Shown piece by piece: positions 49,669 through 58,091 of a stretch of 64,000 nucleotides of DNA. The notes below the pieces were generated by a model, which worked only from the letters and a program-made list of their open reading frames with translations, did no database searches and was not told where the DNA came from. Each line of letters opens with the position of its first letter. The stretch's first letter is position 1. Source of the DNA: Microcella alkaliphila (GTDB lineage: Bacteria; Actinomycetota; Actinomycetes; Actinomycetales; Microbacteriaceae); the NCBI RefSeq assembly GCF_004216855.1, contig NZ_SGXT01000013.1:248001-312000 (forward strand), read 5' to 3'. Made by a program: the position numbers and the translations under genes.

Positions 49669-50417
49669 ACGCCACCATCGCCGAGTCCTCCGGCCTGCGC
49701 GCCGACGGGCGCACCAACGACCAGCTGCGCCCCGTCACGATCGAGCGCGGCTGGAGCGCCCAGGCTGAGGGCAGCGCACTCATCAGCTTCGGCGGCACCA
49801 AGGTGCTGTGCACGGCGAGTTTCACGAACGGCGTGCCGCGCTGGCTCATGGGCAAGGGCTCGGGCTGGGTCACGGCCGAGTACGGCATGCTGCCCCGTTC
49901 GACCAACGAGCGCATGGACCGCGAGAGCGTGAAGGGCCGCATTGGCGGCCGCACCCACGAGATCTCGCGACTCATCGGCCGCAGCCTCCGCGCCGTCGTC
50001 GACACGAAGGCGCTCGGCGAGAACACGATCAAGATCGACTGTGACGTGCTGCAGGCCGACGGTGGAACCCGCACCGCCGCTATCACGGGCGCCTTTGTGG
50101 CGCTCGCCGACGCCGTCGAGTGGGGCCGCGACAGGGGCTTCATCGCCCGCCGCGCCGCCGCCCTCACGGGCACCGTGTCGGCCGTCAGCGTCGGCATCAT
50201 CGACGGCACCCCCATGCTCGACCTCGCCTACGTCGAAGACGTGAAGGCCGAGACCGACATGAACGTGGTCACCACCGGCGATGGCCGCTTCGTCGAGGTG
50301 CAAGGCACCGCCGAGGGCGCTCCCTTCGACCGCGACGAGCTGAACGCTCTGCTCGACCTCGCCGTGGGCGGCACGACCGAGCTGACCCGCCTGCAGCGCG
50401 AGATCCTCGGCCGCTGA
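49665..50417 (+). CDS. rph: Ribonuclease PH
   Basis: The protein has 250 residues. It trims tRNA 3' ends phosphorolytically. Characteristic parts are [46 protein letters not shown] and the [18 protein letters not shown] segment. It is translationally coupled to murI and rdgB by ATGA and TGATG overlaps. Confidence 0.95.
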   Translation: MNATIAESSGLRADGRTNDQLRPVTIERGWSAQAEGSALISFGGTKVLCTASFTNGVPRWLMGKGSGWVTAEYGMLPRSTNERMDRESVKGRIGGRTHEISRLIGRSLRAVVDTKALGENTIKIDCDVLQADGGTRTAAITGAFVALADAVEWGRDRGFIARRAAALTGTVSAVSVGIIDGTPMLDLAYVEDVKAETDMNVVTTGDGRFVEVQGTAEGAPFDRDELNALLDLAVGGTTELTRLQREILGR

Positions 50418-51034
50418 TGACGAGCATCCCGACGCTCAGAGCCGTCGTCGCCACCCACAACGCGCACAAGGTGGCCGAGCTGCAGCGCATCCTCGGCGCG
50501 GCCCTGCCCGGCCTCGAGCTGGTCGCCTACGACGGGCCGAGTCCGGTGGAGGACGGCGACAGCTTCGCGGCAAATGCCCTCATCAAAGCGCGCGCTGCGG
50601 CCGAGCACACGGGCCTCGTCGCGATCGCCGATGACAGCGGCATCAGCGTCGATGCGCTGGGTGGGGCGCCCGGCATCGAGTCGGCGCACTACTCAGGGCG
50701 ACGCGACGATGCGGCGAATGTGAGCCACCTGCTCGCGAACCTCGCCGACGTGCCTGCCGACAACCGCGCCGCACAGTTCACGTGCGCCGCCGCCCTCGTC
50801 GACCCCACCCGCACCGACGACACCCGCGAACACGTCGAACTCGGCGTCTGGCCGGGCCGCGTGGCACTCGAGGCCGCCGGCGGGGGAGGGTTCGGGTACG
50901 ACCCGGTGTTCATCCCCGAGGGGCTTGAGGTCACGAGCGCGGAACTCACCGCCGATGAGAAGAACGCCATCAGCCATCGCGCCCGAGCCTTCGCGGCCCT
51001 CGCCGCCGTCCTGCGCGAGCGCTACGGAGCGTAG
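50417..51034 (+). CDS. rdgB: dITP/XTP pyrophosphatase
   Basis: The protein has 205 residues of the HAM1 family, which removes non-canonical purine nucleoside triphosphates. THNAHKVAEL, ADDSGISVDALGGAPGIESAHYSG and GFGYDPVFIPEG are the family motifs. Its ATG overlaps the rph stop by one base. The stop TAG doubles as the first bases of the -10 box TAGGGT for the next gene. Confidence 0.94.
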   Translation: MTSIPTLRAVVATHNAHKVAELQRILGAALPGLELVAYDGPSPVEDGDSFAANALIKARAAAEHTGLVAIADDSGISVDALGGAPGIESAHYSGRRDDAANVSHLLANLADVPADNRAAQFTCAAALVDPTRTDDTREHVELGVWPGRVALEAAGGGGFGYDPVFIPEGLEVTSAELTADEKNAISHRARAFAALAAVLRERYGA

Positions 51035-51043
51035 GGTCACCCC

Positions 51044-51712
51044 ATGTCTGACACGGTCGCCACCACCGTCACCGACGACTACCTGAAGACGATCTGCCAG
51101 CACACCGAGTGGCAGCCCGAGCCGATCACGCCGAGCCAGCTTGCCGTCGCCCTCGCGCTCGCCCCCTCGAGCGTCACCGAGATGGTGAAGAAGCTCGCCG
51201 CCGCCGGGCTTGTCGACCACCGGCCGTACGGTGCCATCACGCTGACCGAGGCCGGCCGTGCCCGCGCGCTCGCGATGCTGCGCCGCCACCGCCTCATCGA
51301 GACGTGGCTCGTCGAGCGGCACGACTACGGCTGGGACGAAGTACACGACGAGGCCGAGGTCCTCGAGCACGCCCTCAGCGATCGCCTGCTCGACCGCATC
51401 GACGCGGAGCTCGGGCACCCGACGCGCGACCCGCACGGCGATCTGATTCCTCGCAAAGACGGCACGATCATCCGGCCTGACGCGGTGCGCCTCGATCGCG
51501 CGCCCGCCGGAACCGAGGGCATCGTCGTGCGCATCAGCGACCGCGACCCGGACGTGCTGCGGGTGCTCGATCGGCTGGCGCTGACCCTGGATGAACGGGT
51601 CCGGGTCGGCGACGACCCCTCGCCCGCCGCCGGCGTCGCGCTGGTGCGCGCGTCGGGCTCGACGATCCTCGTCGAGCCCGCGGTGGCGCGCGCCGTGTGG
51701 CTCGCTGTCTGA
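51044..51712 (+). CDS. DtxR/MntR-family metal-dependent regulator
   Basis: The protein has 222 residues. The N-terminal winged helix (YLKTICQHTEW, PSQLAVALALAPSSVTEMVKKL) is followed by the dimerisation/metal domain (HRLIETWLVERHDYGWDEV, EVLEHALSDRLLDRI, LGHPTRDPHGDLIP) and a C-terminal SH3-like FeoA domain. His and Glu ligands fit the DtxR/IdeR/MntR sites. Binding of Fe or Mn should turn it into a DNA-binding repressor. TAGGGT (51032-51037) 6 nt before the ATG implies its own leaderless message. Target genes are not obvious nearby. Confidence 0.9.
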   Translation: MSDTVATTVTDDYLKTICQHTEWQPEPITPSQLAVALALAPSSVTEMVKKLAAAGLVDHRPYGAITLTEAGRARALAMLRRHRLIETWLVERHDYGWDEVHDEAEVLEHALSDRLLDRIDAELGHPTRDPHGDLIPRKDGTIIRPDAVRLDRAPAGTEGIVVRISDRDPDVLRVLDRLALTLDERVRVGDDPSPAAGVALVRASGSTILVEPAVARAVWLAV

Positions 51713-51721
51713 AGTCGGGCG

Positions 51722-52696
51722 CTACTCGGGGTCGCGCACGGTCGGGATGGTGTCGGTCGCGGGGTCGCTGACGACGTCGGCCGAGAGGAGGCGCCGCGCC
51801 ACGAGCATCCGTTCGAGGGCGATGAGGGCCAGAATGACGGCCGCGCCGGCGACGGCGAGGCCGAGCATGAGGGGCCCGTCGCTGCCGACCGGCTCGAGCC
51901 CTCCGTCGTCGGTCTGCCACGGCCAGAGCGCCCGCAGCGAACCGGCCATGAGGCCCGTCATGACCACGAGCGTGATGCGACGTCGCTTCGCGAGCAGCCA
52001 CTGCAGACCCGACACGAAGACCCCGAGGCCGAGGATTGCGCCCAGGATGAAGGTGCCCAAATACCCGAAATTGCGGTCGTTGACGGCCGCGAGCGTGGGC
52101 GCGTACATGCCGACGGTGAGCAGGAGGTAGGAGCCGGATACTCCCGGCAATACGAGGGCACACACCGCGACGGCGGCGGCCACCACGATCACGATGAATG
52201 TCGGATCTTGGTCGGCGGCCCGAGGCAGGCCCGTGAGGACGAACGTGAGCGCGGCGGCGGCGGCGAACACGAGGTACTCGTGGGGCTTCCATCGCCCACC
52301 CACCATCCCGATGGGCACGATCAGCGACGCAATGATGAGCCCGGCGAAGACGGCGCGCGTCTCGGCGGGGTACTGCTCAAGGAGGGGGGCGATGAGGGCG
52401 GCCCCGACAACGATGGCGGCGAGCATCCCGATGCCGATCGGCACGATCGCTCCCCAGTGCACGCTGCGGAAGTGAGCGCGCGCCTCAGCCGTGCCGCGGC
52501 CCCGCACACCGTCGGCAACGAGTCGTGCCACACCGCGCGCGAGATGGCCGGCGCTGTCGATCAGGGTGTCGTACACGCCGACGATGAGGGCGATGGTGCC
52601 GCCGGAGACGCCGGGCACGATCTCGGCGAACCCGATGAGGGATCCGCGGGCGGCGTCAAGTATCGACCGCGCGGCGGTGCGGGGGGTGATGCTCAC
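51722..52696 (-). CDS. DUF368 membrane protein (PopT-type)
   Basis: The protein has 324 residues and eight or more TM helices. The DUF368 hallmark is at the N-terminus: GSLIGFAEIVPGVSGGTIALI, with a related repeat in the middle (VCALVLPGVSGSYLLLTVGMY). DUF368 proteins have been reported as undecaprenyl-phosphate translocases. The GTG overlaps the stop of the DedA-family gene (GTGA), so both are made from one message. Both families are assigned the same job, recycling the lipid carrier. Confidence 0.88.
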   Translation of the reverse strand: MSITPRTAARSILDAARGSLIGFAEIVPGVSGGTIALIVGVYDTLIDSAGHLARGVARLVADGVRGRGTAEARAHFRSVHWGAIVPIGIGMLAAIVVGAALIAPLLEQYPAETRAVFAGLIIASLIVPIGMVGGRWKPHEYLVFAAAAALTFVLTGLPRAADQDPTFIVIVVAAAVAVCALVLPGVSGSYLLLTVGMYAPTLAAVNDRNFGYLGTFILGAILGLGVFVSGLQWLLAKRRRITLVVMTGLMAGSLRALWPWQTDDGGLEPVGSDGPLMLGLAVAGAAVILALIALERMLVARRLLSADVVSDPATDTIPTVRDPE

Positions 52697-53499
52697 AGGG
52701 GGAAGTTTTCCTTCTCGTGCTTGCCGTCGTGTGGACCCACGCCGTAGGTGGGGGCGGTCGCCGACGGCTCAGTGGCCTCGTGGCGACCCTCGTGCGCCGG
52801 CTCATCAACCCAGATCGCGACCGGGGGCAGTTCGACCCCGGCGCGTTCCAGCTCGTCTTCGATTCTTTGCTGGTGGCGCTCGTGGAACCAGCGATACGCG
52901 ATGCCGAGCAACACAATGCCGACGATGACGAGCAGCACGATATCGATGTAGGCGATCACCCAGTCGGCAACGCCAGGGATTTGCGCGATGCCGTAGCCGA
53001 GCAGGGGTAGCCCGGTGCCCCAGAGAATCGCGCCGATGGTGTCGAAGAAGAAGAACCGCCGGTAGGGCATTCGCCCGACGCCCGCGGCGACCGGGGCGAT
53101 GGTGCGCACGACGGCGATGAAGCGCGCGATCGTGATGGCGAAGCCGCCGTAGCGCAGGAAGAACGCCTCGGTGCGGGCGACGCTGCGTCTCGAGAAGAAC
53201 CCCGCCTGTTTGCGGTTGAAGATTGGCGGGCCGACCTTGCGCCCGATCAGGTAGCCAAGGTTGTCGCCCGCCATCGTCGACAGGGTGATCGCCAGTGCCA
53301 CCAGCCAGATCGGCTGCGGGATGACATCGGTGAACGTCAAGACGCCCGTCAAGATCAGCAGGGTGTCGCCCGGCAGCAGAAAGCCGATGAGCAGCCCCGT
53401 CTCGACGAACACGATGCCGCAGACCACGATGAGCGCCCAGGGGCCAGCGTCGCGAATCAGCGACTCGACATCGAACAGTCCGATGTCCATGGGCAACAT
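52693..53499 (-). CDS. DedA-family membrane protein
   Basis: The protein has 268 residues from ATG 53499; an ATG three codons later is possible. Motifs of the SNARE-associated/DedA domain are seen: FVETGLLIGFLLPGDTLL, GDNLGYLIGRKVG, RYGGFAITIARFIAVVRTIA and the GRMPYRRFFFFDTIGAILW reentrant segment. Some DedA members (UptA) are reported undecaprenyl-phosphate translocases. A 60-residue charged cytoplasmic tail follows the last helix. It heads the two-gene operon with DUF368. Confidence 0.9.
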   Translation of the reverse strand: MLPMDIGLFDVESLIRDAGPWALIVVCGIVFVETGLLIGFLLPGDTLLILTGVLTFTDVIPQPIWLVALAITLSTMAGDNLGYLIGRKVGPPIFNRKQAGFFSRRSVARTEAFFLRYGGFAITIARFIAVVRTIAPVAAGVGRMPYRRFFFFDTIGAILWGTGLPLLGYGIAQIPGVADWVIAYIDIVLLVIVGIVLLGIAYRWFHERHQQRIEDELERAGVELPPVAIWVDEPAHEGRHEATEPSATAPTYGVGPHDGKHEKENFPL

Positions 53500-53632
53500 G
53501 GCGACTCCAGCGGTGCGGGGCAAGGGGTTCAGCGTATCGCCGCGCAGGCGCCCCGCCTATCCGGGGCGATGATCGGTCACCCTCCGTTACCCCTGGATAT
53601 GGTGGACGCGACCGGAAGGACACCTCCCGCCG

Positions 53633-55189
53633 ATGCTCGCTGTGCTCGCCGCGTTGCCCGTGCTCGCCGTTCTCGTGCTCATGACGGTGGTCGGCTGGTC
53701 GGCCGCGCGGGCCGGGCTGGTTACCGCCGCCGCGACGCTCGTGCTGGCCGTCGTCGGCTTCGGCTTCGGGGTGGGCAAGGACACCGACCCGGGGCTCGCC
53801 TGGTCGCTCACCGGCGTCGTCGCCGAGGCGGGCTTCATCGCCTTCACGATCATCGGCATCATCGGCCCGGCGCTCGGCATTCACGTGCTGCAACGCTCGA
53901 CGGGAGCCGCGGCACGGTTGCGTCTGGCGCTCGCCGTGCTGCACCCCGACCCGCGGCTCGGAGCCCTGCTCGTCGCCTGGTTCTTCGCGCTCTTCTTGGA
54001 GGGAGCGGCGGGCTTCGGCACCCCGATCGCCCTGGCCGCGCCGTTCCTGGTCGCCGCGGGCATGACGCCGGTCGCCGCGGTTGCTGCCGCCCTCGTCGGT
54101 CACGCGGCGGGCGTCTCGTTTGGCGCTGTGGGCACGCCGATCCTCGCACAGGCGACCATTGCATCCACGACCCTGCCCGAGGCGACCGGCCAGGTGTTGG
54201 CCCGAGGCGTCCTGCCATACCACCTGGCCCTCGGCTGGATCCTGCTCGTCGTGCTGATCGTGATCATCGGCAGCGCCTACGGCAACCGGCGCGGGCTCGT
54301 CGGCTGGGGCTTGCTCGCCTGGGCGAGTTTCTTCCTGCCCTACAGTCTGATCGCCTGGTTCGTCGGCCCAGAGCTGCCAGCGCTTGGCGGCGCCCTCGTC
54401 GGGGCAATCCTGTTTTCCATCGTGCTCGCCTGGCGACGCGAGCGGGCGGAGGTCGCCGCGGGGGCGCGCCAACCGCACCCGGACGTGGAAGAAACCGTGC
54501 TCGCCGAGCTGTCGGTGCTGCGGGCCGCCGCCCCGTACCTGGTGCTCGTCGCGATCGTGCTCGTCACCCGGCTGATTCCGCCGATTCAGGATGCGCTGCG
54601 CTCGGTCACGCTCGAATGGCAACTTCCCGGGGGCTTCGCCGGATCCGTGCAGCCGCTGTATCACCCGACGATGTTGCTCACCGTGGCGTTCGTGGTGGGC
54701 GCGCTGATCCAGAGGGCGTCGTGGCGGCGCATCCGCATCGCGGTCGTGTCGGCGACCCTGCAGCTCGGTCCCGTCCTGCTGGCGCTTGTGGGGATGATCA
54801 CGATCGCTCGTGCGATGTCGGCCTCGGGCATGACGCAGACACTCGCCGAGGCGGCCGCGTCGACGGGAGCGGCATGGCCGCTGTTCACTGTGGCAGTCGG
54901 AGTGTTCGGGTCGTTCATCACGGGCAGCGCGACGGCCTCGAACCTGCTCTTCACTGACCTGCAGGTGTCGACGGCGCGGGCGATCGGGGCGCCGTCGCTT
55001 CCACTCCTCGGTGCGCAGGGCTACGGTGCCGCACTCGGCAACCTCATTGCCCCCGGCAACATCATCGCGGCGGTCGCCACTGTCGGCCTCGCCGGGCGTG
55101 AGGGGCTCATTCTGCGGCGCACACTCCCGTGGGTTGTGGTGTGCACGATCCTGGGCGGGGCGTTCGCGCTGGTGCTGACACTGTCCTGA
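53633..55189 (+). CDS. L-lactate permease (LctP family)
   Basis: The protein has 518 residues with about 12-14 TM helices. Signature motifs are FALFLEGAAGFGTPIALAAP, GHAAGVSFGAVGTPIL and GSFITGSATASNLLFTDLQ. It imports lactate, and perhaps glycolate, with protons. No lactate dehydrogenase gene is adjacent. The GGAAGGA ribosome site supports the ATG. Confidence 0.9.
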   Translation: MLAVLAALPVLAVLVLMTVVGWSAARAGLVTAAATLVLAVVGFGFGVGKDTDPGLAWSLTGVVAEAGFIAFTIIGIIGPALGIHVLQRSTGAAARLRLALAVLHPDPRLGALLVAWFFALFLEGAAGFGTPIALAAPFLVAAGMTPVAAVAAALVGHAAGVSFGAVGTPILAQATIASTTLPEATGQVLARGVLPYHLALGWILLVVLIVIIGSAYGNRRGLVGWGLLAWASFFLPYSLIAWFVGPELPALGGALVGAILFSIVLAWRRERAEVAAGARQPHPDVEETVLAELSVLRAAAPYLVLVAIVLVTRLIPPIQDALRSVTLEWQLPGGFAGSVQPLYHPTMLLTVAFVVGALIQRASWRRIRIAVVSATLQLGPVLLALVGMITIARAMSASGMTQTLAEAAASTGAAWPLFTVAVGVFGSFITGSATASNLLFTDLQVSTARAIGAPSLPLLGAQGYGAALGNLIAPGNIIAAVATVGLAGREGLILRRTLPWVVVCTILGGAFALVLTLS

Positions 55190-55239
55190 GAAGGTGCTCC
55201 GAGCATCCCGCCGATCGGGAATAGGGGCTTGTCTTCCCA

Positions 55240-55265
55240 CGTTCAGTGTTTACTGTGGCTGAACG
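55240..55265. promoter_or_regulatory. Inverted repeat upstream of the OYE gene
   Basis: CGTTCAG (55240-55246) and CTGAACG (55259-55265) are perfect 7-bp arms separated by 12 nt, about 85 nt before the next start. It could be an operator or part of a transcription end. A further GC hairpin lies at about 55278-55312. Confidence 0.35.
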
Positions 55266-55350
55266 CCTTATTGGCCACGGGCGGTCGCGGCGACATCGTC
55301 GCTGCCCGCCCGTTTCCGCTGTTCCCCGATGTACAGAAAGCGATACCGCT

Positions 55351-56445
55351 ATGTCTTTGGACTCCCTCTGGCAGCCGATCACCGTCGGCCGCATGGACCT
55401 CCCGCACCGCCTCGCGATGGCGCCGATGACGCGCAGCCGTGCCAACGCGGACGGTACGCCGGGTGCGCTCGCCGCCGAGTATTACGGCCAGCGCGCATCC
55501 CTGGGGCTGATCATTTCGGAGGGCACGCAGCCGTCGGATGACGGTCAGGGCTACCTGAACACCCCCGGCATCTACACGGATGCACACGTCGCGGGCTGGC
55601 GCGAGACCGCCGACGCGATTCACGCCGGTGGCGGCTACCTGTTCATTCAGCTGATGCACGTGGGCCGCATGTCGCACCCCGACAACACGCCGCACCACCG
55701 CCAGCCGGTCGCCCCCTCGGCGATCGCCCCGGGCGTCGACATGTTTACGGCGGCGGGCATGCAGCCCGCCCCCGAGCCGCGCGCGCTCGCAACCGAGGAG
55801 ATTGCCGACGTCATCGCCGAGTTCGTGCACGCCGCGAAGTCGGCCGTCGAGGCCGGTGCCGACGGTGTCGAGATTCACGCCGCGAACGGCTACCTCGGCC
55901 ACCAGTTCCTCGCCCCGAACGCCAACGTGCGCGACGACCAGTACGGCGGATCGGTCGAGAACCGTTCGCGCTTCATCGTTGAGGTGACGAAGGCCGTCGC
56001 TGAGGCGATCGGCGCCGACCGCACCGGCATCCGCATCTCTCCCGGAATGCCTCTCGGCGGCCTCGACGAGGGCTCGGTCGAAGAGGTTCGCGAGCAGTAC
56101 CTGCACCTCGTGGGCGAGCTCGCGAAGCTCGACCTCGTCTACCTGCACCTGCACCACGGCGGCGACGACGTGCTGCTGGAGAAGATCCGCAGGGCGTGGC
56201 CGAACACGCTGCTGGTGCTGCGCTACGGCCGCACTCGCGAGCAGATCGCCGACGAGATCAACGCGGGCCTCGCCGACATCGCCCCGCTCGGCCAGTTCGC
56301 CCTCGCGAACCCTGACGTGGTCGAGCGTCTGAAGACCGGTGCCCCGTTCAACGAGGCCGACCCGGCCACGTTCTACGGCGGCGACGCGACGGGCTACACC
56401 GACTACCCGACACTCGCCGAGGCTGACGACGAGGCGGCCGCGTAG
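55351..56445 (+). CDS. Old yellow enzyme-family alkene reductase
   Basis: The protein has 364 residues. The FMN-binding TIM barrel is indicated by MAPMTRSRAN, FIQLMHVGRMSHPD, and the His-Asn pair in EIHAANGYLGHQFLAP. The conserved QYGGSVENRSRF and the FMN phosphate site LRYGRTREQI are present. It reduces activated C=C bonds of electrophiles with NAD(P)H. Length and motifs match NemA-like enzymes, so a detoxification role is likely. The ATG at 55351 follows AGAAAG. Confidence 0.92.
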   Translation: MSLDSLWQPITVGRMDLPHRLAMAPMTRSRANADGTPGALAAEYYGQRASLGLIISEGTQPSDDGQGYLNTPGIYTDAHVAGWRETADAIHAGGGYLFIQLMHVGRMSHPDNTPHHRQPVAPSAIAPGVDMFTAAGMQPAPEPRALATEEIADVIAEFVHAAKSAVEAGADGVEIHAANGYLGHQFLAPNANVRDDQYGGSVENRSRFIVEVTKAVAEAIGADRTGIRISPGMPLGGLDEGSVEEVREQYLHLVGELAKLDLVYLHLHHGGDDVLLEKIRRAWPNTLLVLRYGRTREQIADEINAGLADIAPLGQFALANPDVVERLKTGAPFNEADPATFYGGDATGYTDYPTLAEADDEAAA

Positions 56446-56505
56446 TTCTCGCGCTTCACAGACACGGTGCCCTCTTCTGCGATGACGCGGGGGAGGGCGC
56501 CGTTC

Positions 56506-57138
56506 TTAACGGCTGGCAGGCGATGTCGCCACGGACGTGCTTTCTCGGGCGGTCTGGCTGGCCGTCGTGCCGCGAGCCGCGATAAACCATCCGACAACAG
56601 AGCCCACCGCCAGCAACACAGGTGCGGCCACCGCGGGATTGATTGCTGCGGCGGCGAGCGCGGCGCACACTCCGATGGCAGCGAAGAGTTTTTGAACTGC
56701 GACGACGGCTATGCCCATGGCGGAGAAGACAAGGCATGTTACGGCGCTAGCTATGGACCACATTGCAAGAGCGGCAGCATCACCGATCGCAAGATCCATC
56801 GTGCTTGCAAGAACTACGGCACTTCCGACGGGCGCGAACGCTCCTACCCCGCACGCCAGGAGCGCGCGATAACCGACCGCGGATTGCGTCACCGCTCGGC
56901 TCACCGACACGGTCGCGATCACACACAGGAGCTGAATAGTGACGAGGAGCGCCACTGCTGCAAGCCGGTTGGACGGCGAGTCGATACACGCTGTGTCTGC
57001 CTCGGGCGACGGCAGGCCCTGGCAGTCGATCTGAGGTTCGCCGGCAAGCGAGGCAAGCAACGGTGTGGCGGCTAGCGAGAGGACGGCGGCGATAGTGACG
57101 ACCCACATGCTGGCCCGTAAGGAGCGCTCAGGTGTCAT
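56506..57138 (-). CDS. Multi-pass membrane hypothetical
   Basis: The protein has 210 residues and about five hydrophobic helices (8-30, 60-80, 92-112, 120-145, 150-185). A loop with two cysteines (DCQGLP, DTACIDSP) lies outside. The base composition is a little less GC-rich than its neighbours. No family is recognised. It is divergent from the lipoprotein at 57264. Confidence 0.6.
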   Translation of the reverse strand: MTPERSLRASMWVVTIAAVLSLAATPLLASLAGEPQIDCQGLPSPEADTACIDSPSNRLAAVALLVTIQLLCVIATVSVSRAVTQSAVGYRALLACGVGAFAPVGSAVVLASTMDLAIGDAAALAMWSIASAVTCLVFSAMGIAVVAVQKLFAAIGVCAALAAAAINPAVAAPVLLAVGSVVGWFIAARGTTASQTARESTSVATSPASR

Positions 57139-57263
57139 GGGTCGATGGTGACAGACGTATTGGTGCGTGGCGGACCGAAATCGTCGGTCCGTCACTGAGT
57201 TGTGATTCTGATCGTGCGAATTGTTGTTGTGACATGAGGGGCGCTCGTGACAGGCTGGACCTT

Positions 57264-57782
57264 ATGGATGACCGCCAGATGCGTCGAGCTGAAAACCGCC
57301 TGTCAGGTCGACGGTCGCGAATCGCAGTGGTGGCTGGCACGGCCCTGTTGGCGCTCAGTGCATGCACGAGCATTGAGCCCATGTCACCGGGCGCAGGTTC
57401 GTCCTCGGCAGGCTCCATCGAGTTGGCGATCGCGGATGCCTGCGTAGACACCGCCGTCGATGGGTGCACCGCATCGGCGGGCGATAGCGTGATCCTCCCG
57501 TCCGACTTCGAACGAGTCGGTGTTATCGATGCCGTCGCCGTTGATGAGGGTGGCCAGAACGCGATCGCTCTAACGCTCACCAGTGATGGGGCCGCGGTGC
57601 TCGCCGAGTTGACTGAGCAGGTCGTAGCCACGGGGCTGGAGACGCGCCTCGTTGTCAAGATCGGCGATGACATGCTCTCGGCCGTTCGAGTCGTGGAGGC
57701 GCTACAGACAGACGTCGTTGTCGTCGCGCTGCCGACGAGCGAGAGCCCGAACGATGTCATTGAACTCGTTCGCGCTGGCTAG
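57264..57782 (+). CDS. Lipoprotein, hypothetical
   Basis: The protein has 172 residues. A basic start and hydrophobic stretch end in the lipobox LSAC with Cys34. The mature part is small and Val/Ala/Asp-rich, with two cysteines (DACVDTAVDGC). It resembles a SecDF-P1-like fold only loosely (IALTLTSDGAAVLAELTEQV), so the function is open. ATG 57264 or 57279 may be the start. The gene ends 30 nt before tRNA-Leu on the other strand. Confidence 0.62.
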   Translation: MDDRQMRRAENRLSGRRSRIAVVAGTALLALSACTSIEPMSPGAGSSSAGSIELAIADACVDTAVDGCTASAGDSVILPSDFERVGVIDAVAVDEGGQNAIALTLTSDGAAVLAELTEQVVATGLETRLVVKIGDDMLSAVRVVEALQTDVVVVALPTSESPNDVIELVRAG

Positions 57783-57811
57783 CCCACGCGTCGCCGCGCG
57801 TCGGTAGACCG

Positions 57812-57893
57812 TGCGGAAGGAGGGACTTGAACCCTCACGCCCGAAGGCACAGGAACCTAAATCCTGCGTGTCTGCCAATTTCACCACTCCCGC
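57812..57893 (-). tRNA. tRNA-Leu (anticodon TAG)
   Basis: A class II tRNA of 82 nt. The acceptor stem is GCGGGAG/CTTCCGC with discriminator A (complement of 57812). The anticodon loop carries TAG, the variable arm is TGCC-TTCG-GGC type, and the T arm AGGG-TTCAAGT-CCCT. CCA is not encoded. Confidence 0.94.
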
Positions 57894-57960
57894 TGGCGCC
57901 GCAAGTCTACTGAGCGCCGGCCGTTGGCAGGTTCGGAAGGCATGCGGCAACTGCCGCGAA

Positions 57961-57990
57961 CACAAAGACGGCCCCCTTGCGGAGGCCGTC
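57961..57990 (-). terminator. Terminator of the PucR-type gene
   Basis: On the minus strand GACGGCC pairs with GGCCGTC (57990-57984 and 57973-57967), followed by TTTGTG. It lies about 100 nt after the stop of the leftward regulator gene. Confidence 0.6.
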
Positions 57991-58091
57991 GGGCCTGGCT
58001 GACCGGAGTCAACCAGGTGTGGTGATCAAACAGTAAGCACCGGCCGAGTCGGTTTCAAGCTCGCGCCGTGGTTGTTCGGTGCCCAAATCCC

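Noticed and set aside
52805-55240. A long leftward open frame opposite the lactate permease
   Set aside because: The antisense frame of a well-supported membrane transporter; it is Arg/Glu/Gly low complexity and overlaps the DedA gene in another frame.
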